DNA of 64,000 nt from Cruorifilaria tuberocauda (GCA_013365365.1 JABVXU010000195.1:33617-97616); one strand, 5' to 3'. Shown: positions 1-12,515, numbered from the stretch's first letter. Numbers and translations are program-made. The notes: a model not told the origin generated them from the sequence alone.

Positions 1-1742
1 TGCGACTTTTAGTAATGATAGAGCCATATCTTCCTAGAGATAAAACGTATTCCAAAAACTTCATAACATAAAAATAGAGAGCGTAAGAAATTGAAAACAA
101 AAGCCGAGAACGAAAATAAAAACTATCACAATCACTCAGTTATATAACTTAGTAGCGTTTCTCCATAACACATGAATTCAAGCTTAATGAAAACCAATAA
201 AGGAATATGAAGGTAGCTATAAAACAATTAAAGTAATTTTTAAATCGAAAATAAAAAATTTCTTACCGTAACATAGGTCACTTCAGCTGCACGTTTAAAA
301 TGAGCTATAAGATGATTGTCTAATTCTTCATTGGTAATTATTAAATTTTCAGTTTCGCTTACATGAGTTTCAGTGAGCACATAAAATGTTACTGGCCAGC
401 ATGGAAATTCTGTGATTGGTTTAACAAGTCCAACCTGAAAATCAATAATTTTCATTAATCATCAAAAAACTGCAATCTTTTCAATTCAAACTACAATTTT
501 AAATGATTGGCGAAAATTTCAAACAAAATTGTATCTCTTAAAATACACTTTATTTTCAAAATTATATCTCGTAGTTTTCTATCAAATCTTTACTACAGAA
601 ATTATAACATGAATTGATTTTTTTCAATATCAAGAAAATAGGAAAGAAGAAAAAAGACCTCCATTAGCTTTCCCACCGGCAGATACATATGACGGTGGAA
701 GCGTTCATTGTAGATAATCGGTTTACGCATATTTCCTCCTGTCGAAACTAATTCTGGTCTATCAGTAATGGAAAAATAACTGAAACGAAATTTAATGCAA
801 ACGATTCATCAATCTTCGATGACTTCAGTTCTCCCTTTGTTATTTTTCAAAAAAGCTTCATTGACTGTATGCTAGAAAAATCAGAATTTGAAAATTTCAG
901 AAATAATTATCCCTATATTGGTATCATTTGATATTATTTTCTTATATGACCATTACTAACTAACGTTTTCATTCTTTCCGTCTCTCTGTCAACGGCAAGC
1001 GGTAATTCTGATTTCGAATTTCCGCTCCCCTTCTGTCTTGCGAATTGAATCTGAAAAATCAATTAGCTTAATAGCAAAAGAATAATGCTTCGCAAAATAT
1101 AAATTTCAGAAATTTTTGCTTTTAAATTAAATTTCTTTTTCATCCATCTCCCCCTCTGTTTCCTTCCAAACCAAACCTTTAGCGGTTTCGATAACTCCGG
1201 TAACTGAATTTTGCCGTTATCAGGAGCTGTAGCAGTGATAACGGAATTAGCATCAGCAATTGACATCATATGAACAAATCTTAAATTGATTGATTCTGAT
1301 TAAAAAAACCAAGAAATATTTCTCATTCAAATAATAATTCTGTTGTAATGAAATTTCATCCTTGAAAAACCATCCATTACCATCTAAGAATATATCTGAT
1401 ATTTATTTTTAAAATAGAATAACATACGCGCATGTTAATGAATCATCGTGTTTTCGAATGATTTTGATATTGTCAATCCGTCCGAATCGTCGAAATATAT
1501 GAAGAAGCTTCCACTAGAAAAAAATTTCATTCCCATACATCAATTATAAATAACGGAGAAAAATGAAGGCTTATTGTTAAAAAAAACCATAAAATATTAA
1601 AAAATACCCGGATATATCAACATACCTTATCCCATGTTTCTGGCACATTTTGAACATAAAGTGTTCGCTCCTCTGATGCACCCATATATGGCAAATGTAA
1701 ATCTGTTGGTTTCAATTTTGTACAATTACCTGTGGCGGTCAT
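1..1742 (-). CDS. RRM-domain RNA-binding protein, 5' part (3' end beyond window)
   Basis: Seven exons, read on the minus strand: 1742-1626, 1513-1428, 1279-1177, 1050-965, 758-659, 434-267 and 33-1 (continuing off the left edge). Together they give 231 codons with every phase joining. Residues 26-108 form an RNA recognition motif: an RNP2-like strand (LYVQNV, 28-33), a second strand (RIDNIKIIRK, 51-60), an RNP1-like strand (CAFVHM, 67-72) and a typical domain exit (IQFARQ, 103-108). After a polar linker come residues 131-231, which I do not recognise. The start is chosen because an acceptor-like TTTCAG lies 16 bases upstream with no usable exon before it, as in spliced-leader trans-splicing. 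The donor at 658 (GTCTTT) is weak. The protein probably binds RNA; its exact family is unknown. It lies downstream of HINFP on the same strand, so an operon is possible but the 1.5 kb gap makes this uncertain. Confidence 0.72.
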
Positions 1743-1765
1743 AATCTTTCCTGGTAAACTGAAAC
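1743..1765 (-). promoter_or_regulatory. Probable spliced-leader acceptor of the RRM gene
   Basis: On the minus strand the word GTTTCAG ends at 1759, followed by 16 bases and then ATG at 1742-1740. No upstream exon with matching phase was found: the preceding HINFP exon would leave one base and give a stop in the new frame. A trans-splice site is therefore the simplest reading. It remains possible that a small upstream exon was missed. Confidence 0.45.
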
Positions 1766-3209
1766 AATGCATATCTTAAAAACTTCAAAGATAAAAAAAA
1801 ATAGAAAAAGATGAGAAAATACATAAATTCATTCAATGAAGAGTTATAAAATGCATAAACTACAGACATTTGAACTGTTATTTATACTTTCAACAATACC
1901 TAAATGAATTTCAACAATAATTGAAACTTATCAGAAGACAAACAATTTTTATCACTTTTTCTTAATGATACGATCATAGAAAGGCAATTAATATCATTCC
2001 ATAATTAAATAACTAAGTAAAAATTGTAAACACAATAAAAATAGAGACTTATCAACAACTAATGAAAGGATAGATCTTTTTTTTTTTGCTGTTATGAAAC
2101 GATTTTATTGAAATGGGAATTCGATTTAATCAATGCACAACATCACATTAATAGCTATGAGATAGTATATATTAGTATTTATTTATATATTTATTTATTT
2201 ATCGAGTGTTTTAGGAAATTAATATTAATTATACATGAGAGCTTACTTTACCTATTCACATTTCTCTATGCATTCATTATAAAATCGCAACGAAATTGAA
2301 AAACTGTGCATATAATATGGTTAAAGTAGACGTTCTTAACAATACCAATATTGTTGGCGATTCATTGTTGATGAATATATTATTAATCCGTTCCATAGAC
2401 TTCATGATATCAGAGTAACAAGGCATTCCATTCAGCTTATGAATAAATTTTGAAAATTTTTTCATTAAAATCATTTGCTGTCTGTGATTTCGGCTTTCGA
2501 GACATGCAAAAAAATATCGACCAAACAGAAATGAAACTGATGAGATGATATGAGAAGATGGGAGAAAGGAACCATTATAACAGCAATCACATGTTACAAT
2601 CAGTACAAATAAATGATGGAAAAAAGCACAAGAATCAATTCCAATTAAAAAATTTAAACAGAAATAAAAATCAACCGTCTCTAAATTAATTCCGAATTAT
2701 CCAAATTTCACTGCTTAAATTCTTCGCAATTGATCAAAGATGAAAAAAAAATCGTAAATGTTATTGAATGTTAATGAAATATAACGCAATATTACATAGC
2801 TATTTATGTTACATCGTTGATCTCAACAATACCGCTTTATGAATATATTAAACTTTACTGTATACCATCATCCTACTAAATCTCCTAAAAATTTTCTATT
2901 TTCACAGAAAAAAGTTTATAACAATTAGAAACTGCACTGTAAACCCTCAAGTCATGTATAGAATTTGATGTAGGGAAAAAAGGACAAAAGGACAAAAGAG
3001 TTGATCGATCTGCTTCACTTTTTCCTATAAATACTCATTTAAAAAATAACAAAAAATGAAATCCGAAAAAAAGCAAAGTAGAATTGTTTGTTCCGTTCCG
3101 TAATACATGCATTTTTACTGTAAATCATATTTACATATTTACCTTGAAACAAAAATATAGATTCTGAATCAATAAAAAGTGCAATTGAAACAAATTTAAT
3201 GCTTGAAAA
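1766..3209. other. AT-rich intergenic stretch between HINFP and the RRM gene
   Basis: About 1.4 kb with no gene I can support. It holds short overlapping open frames on both strands with biased, AT-driven composition. A minus-strand ATG at 2505 opens only 22 codons before a stop and has no usable donor. Confidence 0.6.
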
Positions 3210-3215
3210 TTTATT
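3210..3215 (-). terminator. Candidate polyadenylation signal of HINFP
   Basis: AATAAA on the minus strand, about 100 bases past the proposed HINFP stop codon. The position is plausible for a nematode 3' UTR, but the hexamer is common in DNA this AT-rich. Confidence 0.4.
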
Positions 3216-3316
3216 TTGAAAAGATACCATATTTATAACGAATTAAATTTAAACTTCATTCGGGATGGGATTCACAAAAACCAGTTTTCATAATAATGAC
3301 TAATCAAGCTAATAAA

Positions 3317-6300
3317 TCAGGTTTTTTCTTTCTCACCGACATAGCAGCCTAAATCCATAGCCAAGCTTCTACTCAAACAACGTTTTGTCTGTAGTCGAGC
3401 ATAACCATCCTTGCACTTTTTATATTGAAATCGCGTAAATCCACGTGGTATTGAACATTTGTGCTTTCGGATTAAATGTCGGCTTAAGCCAAAACCATTT
3501 GCATATTTTGCATCACATAAATGACATAAGTGAGTGTATGGGATATAAACCTGAAATCAAGTTACACTCAACTGATCTGAAGCGGTAAACTAGAAAAGTT
3601 CAGAGTACAGCTATTATCACTCAAAATAAGCTCTCTACTCAAAAATATTAAGGAACGAATCGTTAAATGATCGAGAAATAAAAGATATATTTATTTGCGT
3701 TTTCTATTACTGCAATGCATAGTTGTCCTTTATTCACATGTTATATAGAACATTTTAATTTTCAGAAAACTTTTCCAGTCATATTTAATTATTCAACGAT
3801 TTTAACTTTTAAATACCTTATCATGCTTTCGGATGTGCGCTGTCAACTGTTTTTTCCAACGAAACTGCTCACCGCAATGTCCACATTTATGTGTAAGTTC
3901 GTTAGAATGAACAACCATGTGACGATCAACATCTGCTTTTTGAGAAAAACTGAATATAAATTTTTATTAATTTATATTCATATAAAAATTTGATAGATAA
4001 TTATAATTTTAGAATAGTATAAGTATTTCCAAAATTTATCCTACAAAAATATCAGGCTGCAAAACACATATATCTATAACTTCATTCGCAAAACCTTACG
4101 ATTCAAATAATTTTCATATTTGAATAAACCAAAATATTTAAAATTAGAATTTTACTAAGCCTGTACATTTCTGGATCGCGATAATAAATTCTTAAAAAAT
4201 AATAAGATTTTGGGATGATATGAATGCTAAACATTTTGACTTAATGATTTCAGAACCATTTCTGACCCAGCTAAAAACATACATAAAACTGATATATTTA
4301 AAATTACTCAATAAATCCAAATCACCTAAGTAAAAATCACAATTTCATTACCTGTGGCCACAATAACAGCAAGTAAAAAGTCGACATTTAGCATGGACAG
4401 CGGCAACATGCCTTTTCAATGCAGATGGACTGTCAACGGTCACTGTACAATATTTACATTTATGATTCATAACATGCCGACGACAATGTTCGCGTAATAA
4501 ACGTTGCGTACCAAATTGTTTCTGACATAAATGACAAGAATAAATAGTTCGAAACTCCCCGTTTTCTAGCGCTTCCGGTCCTAAATGAACAAATAGTACT
4601 GTGTACAGAAAAATTTTTTTAAAAAATGATGAAATGCTTTAGCAAAATTATGCGTCTTTTGGAAACCTTATTCAAGGAATCAAAAGTTCTTCTAAGTAGC
4701 GCAAAAACAGTGTGAAAAAATGAAAAATTTCTTAGATTACCAGTCTGATTTTTGCGAAGCATATGATCAATCAATTTTGAGTTATTGGCGAAGAAAACGC
4801 CACAATATGGACAAGCTGCAGTCTTGTCACCAGAATGATGTCGACAATGTACCCGAAGATTGGCTTTATTCTTAAAATGCATCTTACAACCTGAAAAACA
4901 CCAAATATTAAAACTGACAAGTTTGAGACAATGTCTACTTCAACACTTAAGCATATGAAAAAAGCAAAATCAAGTTATGAATGGACAAAATGCCAGCTAT
5001 AAAATTCTCCCGGTAATCCATTTCAGCAATAACAAATCGACATTTTTAAGTTTCAGTTTCAAATAAATTCTTTACCTTGCCAACCACAATTTAGTTGAGA
5101 TCGCTGATCACGGTCTACGACACCAAGTGAGTCGATATGATTATCAACATGATTGCAATACAAATCGATATCATCCCAAAAAGTCTTAAAATCCAAAAAT
5201 AAAGCCAAAACAATTCTTGTTCCAAATAATTGATTTAAAAAAGTTGATAACAATATAAATCATACTTACACCGCAATTATTCCATCCACACGCCATTACA
5301 GAACCATCATATATAAGTTCCATAGATGTACGAAAACCACAACTGAAATTATTGTTACCAATACTTTGCCAAATCAAATTAATCTTATCTGCTATTATCT
5401 TAATGAATACATTGCAAATTGAGAAATAACGTTAATCGAAATGTTCTGGAATGAAGGAGAGAGATGAATCTCGGATGAACCTATCATCAGATCATTTTAT
5501 TAACCTATGTACGAGTTATAGTATAAAAAAGGAAAAATGTAAACAGTAACTATTTCGTCAATAATAATAAGATGTAAACAGTAACTAGTTTGTTAGTAAT
5601 CCTTCCCACGTGCTGCTAAAGTGTAAGTAACAGTCACAAGTATTAAATCTCAAAACTTTTAATTCAATGAACTTCCCAACGATTAACTGGTCTACAAGCA
5701 CAAGTATCTACGATATTGTTCTTGCCTTCGACAAGTTACACTCATACTGAAGGTAATTAAAATGTAATTTAAAAAAAAGCCTTTCTTTTTCAGTTCTCTT
5801 TTCCTACGCATCATATTTACTCAACTAATTTCTATTTCGATACATAAGTTGCTGATATCTTAAGATAAGCAAAACATAGCATGATTTTCACACTTAATGG
5901 AGAACATACTGTGGAATATTTGCTACATAATCCCGGCTGAAAATAACGTTTAAACCAGTCCACTGTCGTCGAATGTGATAATTATGCATGTAGAGATGAC
6001 GACACAAATGATGTTGTGTAGCAAGTGCTTTACTACATCCACTGATAGGACACATAATAATACTACCTTCATTCTGATCTTGAACTGAAAAAGAAAAGAG
6101 TAATGTTCTGGAACGCCATAAGACAATATCTGTCATTTAACTTTCATATAATTTTGAAACAAAAAAAAGATAACAAAAAAAACTAATTGAAACCTGGTAA
6201 TTGCTCTATATGGGATCTCATATGTTGCAATAGATCATTCAATGTGTCGTATACGATAAAACAATTTGACCACAAACATTTAAAATAAAACTGAAACAAT

Positions 6301-6832
6301 TATCAAATATTTAACTAATAAAACTAAATTTCATTTCAAATTGTATCTCTCGAAACGAAAAAGAAGGAAAAAACTGCTGCACAAAAAGTGAATAAACCAG
6401 TATAAATCAGTATAAACACCGTGCGTGAAACCAAACAGATATCCATCTTCAATTGAAACGATACATCAGATTAGTCTTTTTACGATATTTTTATTGTTTT
6501 TCAAAGCATTAAAACGACCTCACTTGAATTGCAAACTTTTTACTTCGTTATTTTCATGCTATCATTATGGCTATATTTTCTATACTTCTTTTAATTACTG
6601 TCATATCTTCAATCAGCTTAAAGTCTATAATTCATCCTAGGATGATGTGTTTACCTGCTTAAAAATTTAAATATTTTTAGATATTAAAAATATATCCTCG
6701 TATTCTAATATAATTCAGTCAAATTAATACTTCTTTATCCTGAAGTCGAGTAATCCATGCCATTTGCTCACCGGAACTGGTTGCTATAGGTCCATCTGCT
6801 GGTTGAAGAACAATCGGTTCGAACTGTTCCAT
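3317..6832 (-). CDS. HINFP: Histone H4 transcription factor HINFP, ten C2H2 fingers
   Basis: Nine exons on the minus strand: 6832-6731, 6290-6194, 6084-5910, 5342-5270, 5184-5076, 4890-4741, 4580-4352, 3949-3817 and 3550-3317. They give 433 codons plus TGA with consistent phases. The fingers are: C39/C44/H57/H61, C78/C83/H96/H100, C143/C148/H161/H165, C182/C187/H200/H204, C212/C215/H228 (second His absent), C251/C254/H267/H271, C277/C280/H293/H298, C306/C309/H322/H326, C334/C337/H350/H354 and C365/C368/H381/H386. The four N-terminal fingers with C-x4-C spacing, the FANN motif and missing histidine in finger 5, and the block FQYKKCKDGYARLQ (397-410) after the last finger match the vertebrate HINFP/MIZF layout. 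In vertebrates this nuclear factor activates histone H4 genes at G1/S; the same role here is inferred. The last exon could instead splice at a GTGAGA donor near its end; I kept the in-frame TGA. Confidence 0.9.
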
Positions 6833-6921
6833 TATACACCCAACCTCAAGTATACTATGCAAAAATATGTTAATGAAAAGAAAGAAATTCATAAAGAAAT
6901 ATTAAAATAATGAAATCATAT

Positions 6922-6937
6922 AAATTGGCGCCAATTT
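6922..6937. promoter_or_regulatory. E2F-like palindrome upstream of HINFP
   Basis: The sequence AAATTGGCGCCAATTT is a perfect 16-bp palindrome about 90 bases upstream of the HINFP start codon. It contains TTGGCGCC, close to the E2F consensus TTTSGCGC on both strands, in a region otherwise almost free of G and C. A cell-cycle E2F/DP site in the promoter of a G1/S histone regulator makes biological sense, but binding is inferred from the word alone. Confidence 0.5.
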
Positions 6938-8160
6938 TTTAAAGAGCATTTAGATAAATTAAACATCCAAGAGTGAAATTTAACTTGGCTGAGAATCTTT
7001 AATCCCATATTTACATTTTCACCTAAAAGAAATCCAAGCATATTGAGTATGCCTAACATCGTACTTTTAATTTATTATCTACGTCTAATTGCTAAGTTTT
7101 CTTTCACGTCCTTTATTATACTAATCACATACTTTAATAAACTTCTTAACATTTGCATTTAGCTTTAAAAATTAGCAAATATTAATTAACATTATTTCTG
7201 TAATAACAATAATAACAGTTATAAGATATTATAATTATAATTACTATCATTGATAATTATAAGTAAGTATAAGTTAGATAATTATAAGCTTATTTCATCA
7301 AAATAATTCAAATATTAAAATGATAAAGAATGAGAAGACAGGTAAGAGTGTCAATAAGAAATAAAGAAATTGAAAAAGAATACAATTTCGTTCAGAATAT
7401 AATAGTTGAGAGAAAAGAGATTGAGAAAAAGTAATGAACAGAGAGTGAGAGCATTACAAATTCATTATTACGAAAACAAAAGAGAAGAGAAAAAGGATTG
7501 ACAAAACTTTCTCATTCGTACATTCATCCAAATTTTCGAAGTTTACATTGCGATAGGTTGTAATTCAGACTGCTATCGTTGTGTAATATGGTTAGTTTCA
7601 GGTTGTGGTACTTATCATTTACTTTATTGTTTTTGGTTATAGTTATAACCTGTTCATTATTATGATTTTCCGATTATTCTTATATTTATCATTTTTTTCT
7701 GGTTATTTTTTTACTCTAGATTTTCATTGCCTTTTAGACTGTGGTACTTTTGTGCTATTTTATTTTTCAATCTCATTTTTATCTTCTTTTTTTGTAAGTA
7801 AGTATATGTATTATTCGTCAATTTATTAAAGTTATGTGTTTATATTAATTCCTGATTAGAGTTTTATTTGCTTAGTAAGTTTTTTTGATGCTATTTTTTT
7901 TGTTAGCTCATAATTAATTGCCTCGTGTTCATTATTTGTATTAATTTATTTACTTTATGTGTTATTAATTGGTGATTAGAATTGATATTGTTTGTTTAGG
8001 TTTCAGTTTGTGCATTTTCTAATATTTTATAAAAATTTGAATAATTCTTATCGGTTAGATTGAATTATAAGTGTTTCATAGTGTTTTTTTTTCAATTATT
8101 TATTATTGTTTGTTTATTAGTTACTTCGATGTATATTTCTCGAACTTCTCTATAATATAT

Positions 8161-8179
8161 CATTTGCAGTTAATCTAAA
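8161..8179 (+). promoter_or_regulatory. Probable spliced-leader acceptor of the BED-finger gene
   Basis: TTTGCAG ends at 8169, ten bases before the ATG at 8180, after a long T-rich tract. No upstream coding exon is apparent. This fits a nematode trans-splice site that sets the 5' end of the mRNA. Confidence 0.5.
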
Positions 8180-11100
8180 ATGTCGATCGGTGGTATTGGG
8201 GTTTATGACCATCAACCGCAAGTATCGCAGGATACATTCGTGGTAGTTGGTGAGCCGGATGTAATCAGAAGTCAAGAAATTGCTACAAATGGTGTAACAA
8301 GCGACATTACATATGAAACTGGAAAAGATTGTCATCGGGTTAGAGCATTTTTAATTGAGTTATTTATCCTTTTTATCCCTTTTGGAAGACTTGAAAATTA
8401 TATTTAAGGATTAGATACGGTCGGCAGCCGTAAGCTATCAGTTTTAATATCATCTTGAAAGTTTAGTTTTGCACCTAATCAGTGTTGCAGTGTTGCAGAG
8501 TAATTTGCGATTAATAATCAAAAATATCTCAAGAACTTAAAAATTAGGAAGTTCTTCCTCTTGAAAAATTTTAAAGTAGTGTTTTATTTGATAACCAGCA
8601 TTCAATAGGTATGTTCTATGTCCGAATCTAATCTATTAAATATTATTATTTCAGTCTACATTTAAAGGATTTAGTACTTTGCAATCAATATAGGTAATAT
8701 TTATTGCTGTGGATAAGAATTTTGAAAAATGATGGATTTTATTACTCATAGTTTTATTTGATCACTTGGAAATTCGTTTATAATTTTTTCTTTACATTTC
8801 CATCGTTATCAATAAGTATAATTATTGGAATGCTTGGATTTATAAATAGTTTACTCATTTATAGCAAATTCGAATGACTGAAGGAAATGTTTAAATGAAA
8901 ATGTATTGTAAATATTAATTATAAGGCAAGTATTTGCTTTATAATTAATAAATTCCTTCTTTTAATGATAGCTGTTTTGTTTTCTGACCAGTATCATCAG
9001 ATAAAATTGGGGATAGAGGGAAAAGGTGTATTCTGCTGTCGATAATAAGTTTATCGGTTGTTTCTCCAGGAATCAGGTAACGGTAATGTTACACCCGAAA
9101 CAACAGCCGTATTGGAAATAGGCAAACGTAGGTCGGTATATTTAACGGATACTGGAGCGGAACAATATGGCCAGGAAGCCGGCTGTAGTGTGGCAAAAAT
9201 CGCCCGAAACGATGATTGTTTAGGAAGTTCCGAGCATTTATTACCGCAAGGTGATAACGTATATCATGACGGAGGTATGTTACAATATTAATGGACGGAA
9301 AAATAATAAAATTATGACAAGTTCTAGTTTTTTAACTTATATATGCAATAATTTCATTGTTTTTACAGGTTCAGAATTGGTTGGCACTGATGACGATGGT
9401 GAACATCAGACGTTGCGTGATATTTCACGTTGTGCACCACGTGAAATTAGTTACGAAACATCGCAGTGTGAAGTGCAACCACAGCATTGTAACATGCAGC
9501 AGCAACATTGCAGTGTTCAACCGCAACACTGTGACGTGCAATTGTCGCTTCCAAACAGACGAATAAGTTTTTGAAATTAACCGACTAATTTTAATTTTGT
9601 ATAATGACATAATTCCACAGAATTTAATAACATGTATTTACATCTAACAATATCCAGTGTTCACAAGATTGATGCCCACTTTCTAATTCTGGATACATTT
9701 TCAGGCTAGCCGTGGAGAACATCTTAGAGGGAAAAATAATGTAAAGAATGAAATTGACTCTGACGAAAATGCATCTCACTTACTGATTAGTTTAAGCAAT
9801 GCATTAAATCCTGGTGAAGCCGAATATATAGATCGTTATCGTCCGAAGGGCCGTCCCAGAGGTGAATCTTTCGCTTCAGTTCGAAAATATACTTGCATTT
9901 TACTTGTTATTTATTGTTATAGTTTCCATTAGTAACATTTTCGCTTTAGAAATTTTATGCACTATACTATGTGGTTTTCCTGTAATCTTTTCTGCCCTTT
10001 TTAACATTTTATAATCACCAGTTTTTGGAAGATATTTTTGCAGGCCCGAAACACCCTGTATGGAATTTTTTCAAGTTTTATAAATCTGGTGGACTTACCC
10101 TGGGATATATGTGTTTGATGTGTGGCAATGGATTTACTGGTCCTCCAAATACGACAAACGCTACAAAGCATCTTCGTTGTAAACATAAACATGAATATTT
10201 GCTGTATTTTGATTTATTAGAAGGTGCAAAACAGGGGACATTTTTCGGTGATGTGCATCAATCAATCAGAGAGGCTGGTTTAAATTTCTAATCGTCTTTC
10301 TTTTCTTCCTTTTTAATATTCTTTGTTTGTATGAGATTGGAAACAAATTAAAGAAAGAGGCAGTGTTTATTTTCAGATAATATTTTGTAGGGAGCTTGTA
10401 GCAGTAAACTTTTAGCATACGTAGAATGCATTATCGTTCATAATTTTATTTTGAAATAACTTCATCTCATGATGATCTATTTCAGCTTGTTTCAAAAAGA
10501 GGTGTCAAAGCAGAAGCATGCACTTCGGAAGGTAATACTGCTGACGGTTCCATTCTAAATTATGAAGTTGTAAATGAAGGTTAGTCTGCATAAGTAATCA
10601 TTTATTTATTGTAGCTTAATGAATATAAAGTAAATTAGATTATGCAAGGATTGATGTTAAATTTGTTGCCAAAGATATATAGTTGTTTGATTGGTTTTCT
10701 CTACTTTATAGAAAATGATATTTTGCAAAAATAATCTCATAATTATATAAACTCATGAAATCCCGTTTTAATCGTGTGATATTGTTGCATATTGTTACAT
10801 TATAAAGTATATTGTGTCTTTTCTTCCATTAGGTGTACATCGGAATCATGATTGGACAGACGATGCCACGGGTAGCTCGCAAGATACTGAACTCCATTCG
10901 TTTCTTTGTTCTGCGCCGATATCAAATAACGTGAGTTGCCTAAAAATTATTTGATTACTACCTGATTTAACTGAGTCACTAGTAATATCTGGTATAGTTT
11001 ATTTGTCGTGGTATGTTTAACCAAGCTTCAAATTTCAATATTTATTACAATTACAAATAAACTTTTTTGACGTTGAATATATAATATTATTCATTATGAT

Positions 11101-12515
11101 ACAGTAAGAGACAAAGATGTAATAAATAACGAAATGTCATTTTACCGATTCGGCGGTAGCAAGGAAGTGGAGTTTAATCTTGTATCGTTTCTAAAATAAT
11201 TTTAACAATCATGAGGACAGAGTAAAGTTAAAATTAAATTTGAAACTGAAAGTCTTCAAAATTTAAATTGATACTTTAATTAAAACCTCACCACTGTTAA
11301 GAAGTCTATTCTACCTTTATCTTTGTTTCAGTCTAAAAATTCTCTTGTTCGATATAACGTAAGCAATGCTAGTGAGAATTCTGAAGTTTCATCATCTGGA
11401 GAAGTTATCTTCGCTGGTTCATCCAACGGGTAAGACAATAATTGCACTTCTTTTACTAGTTTCACAGAAATTATAAATTATACATCCTTATAGAAATTAC
11501 TGATGTTAACTATCTTATTTTAATTTATAGTAAACTGTTTTTTAAGTTGTGATATTGATATTCGAGATAAATTTGATTTTGATTTCTGACTATTTGGAGG
11601 TGGATTGAAGTGAGGACCGAATATTTCCATTGTTCGACTGTTCTGGAGATTTAGAAATTAATGAGAAATCCATATATTGAACTAGTTGACTGATTATTTA
11701 TATTACTTTTAGTTGGTGTTCTATTCTTATCTAAATGACGGTGTATTTAACTACAAACTTCTGCTTATAGAGATGCCGAGGCGGGTTCATCAGCTGTAAG
11801 CAGTGATTCTACAGGGCAGTTTGCTGGACAAGTTGAATCGTTTCTTCGTGATTATCGTCGTCTGGAAGCCGAAGTTTGTCTTTGCCTAAAGCCATGTTTT
11901 CAATTTTATCTTTAATCTGTAAGAAAGTTGTGTAATTGTTGTTTTTTGCTGTTAGATGGAATTTTTATTGTTCAGTTATCCATAATAGCTGTATTTATTA
12001 TAGCTTCAAGTAAAGAATAAAATCAACCCTTTTTGAGGCAAGATGCGATTGATTTTTTGAAGTAGATCTCAAAAAACAAGGAAAGGGGGGAGATTAAGAT
12101 CTTAGTTGAACTGGGCATGAAAAAGTGTTGAAAAGCGGTTGTCATTGATTATTTTCTCTATAATTGTTAATTTTTTACACAAATTTAGTAATATTGTATC
12201 TCTGCTTGCTTTTGCTGGCATTATTTGTTATTAATATCTGCATTCTCATATGCATCGCGCTTGATCGATCATATGATCGTGCAATTTATTATATAATGAA
12301 TTTTTTGGTGAACAGTTCATTGCAATATTGTTTCCGTCTGCATTCAGTTCATTTTTTTTTTTACAATTCAGTAATTATTTCAGTGTCGGAGATTGCGTAC
12401 CGAAATGGCTGCGAAAGATGAACATATCAAAACGCTTCGTTTAAATTTGATGGAAGAACGAAATAAACGAAAAAGCGCACTGATACTTGTACAGCGTGCA
12501 TTAATCGATGAGTGA
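8180..12515 (+). CDS. BED-type zinc-finger protein with C-terminal coiled coil
   Basis: Model of ten exons: 8180-8338, 9070-9274, 9369-9535, 9705-9861, 10044-10252, 10486-10579, 10833-10930, 11332-11429, 11771-11873 and 12384-12515, giving 473 codons plus TGA. The BED finger (about residues 233-277) has the aromatic lead HPVWNFF, then C253-x2-C256 and H272-x4-H277, the arrangement of BED domains that bind DNA in chromatin proteins and transposase-derived factors. Before it, exon 3 encodes four Cys spaced exactly seven residues apart in a Gln/His-rich array. The C-terminus, from FLRDYRRLEAE on, is a charged helix likely to coil. Exon 3 and exon 5 each need an unusual GTGCA donor to keep frame; the more usual donors break it. 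The product is probably a nuclear DNA-binding protein; I cannot name an orthologue. It shares a divergent promoter region with HINFP. Confidence 0.7.

Larger units (their letters stand above)
6833..8179. promoter_or_regulatory. Divergent promoter region between HINFP and the BED-finger gene
   Basis: About 1.35 kb between two start codons pointing away from each other. The HINFP-proximal side holds a 16-bp GC-centred palindrome (6922-6937). The middle is AT-rich with ATAATTATAA-type repeats near 7200-7300, and the side next to the BED gene is strongly T-rich on the plus strand. No gene is supported here; a 74-codon frame at 7605-7829 is hydrophobic low-complexity sequence. Confidence 0.6.

Noticed and set aside
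2277..2505. Minus-strand frames starting at 2474 and at 2505, considered as an extra HINFP or RRM-gene exon
   Set aside because: The ATG at 2505 stops after 22 codons, no GT donor lies in between, and joining to HINFP would need a poor acceptor (CACAGACAG).
7605..7829. 74-codon hydrophobic frame in the divergent promoter
   Set aside because: T-rich sequence giving Phe/Leu/Ser/Tyr; no donor or family resemblance.
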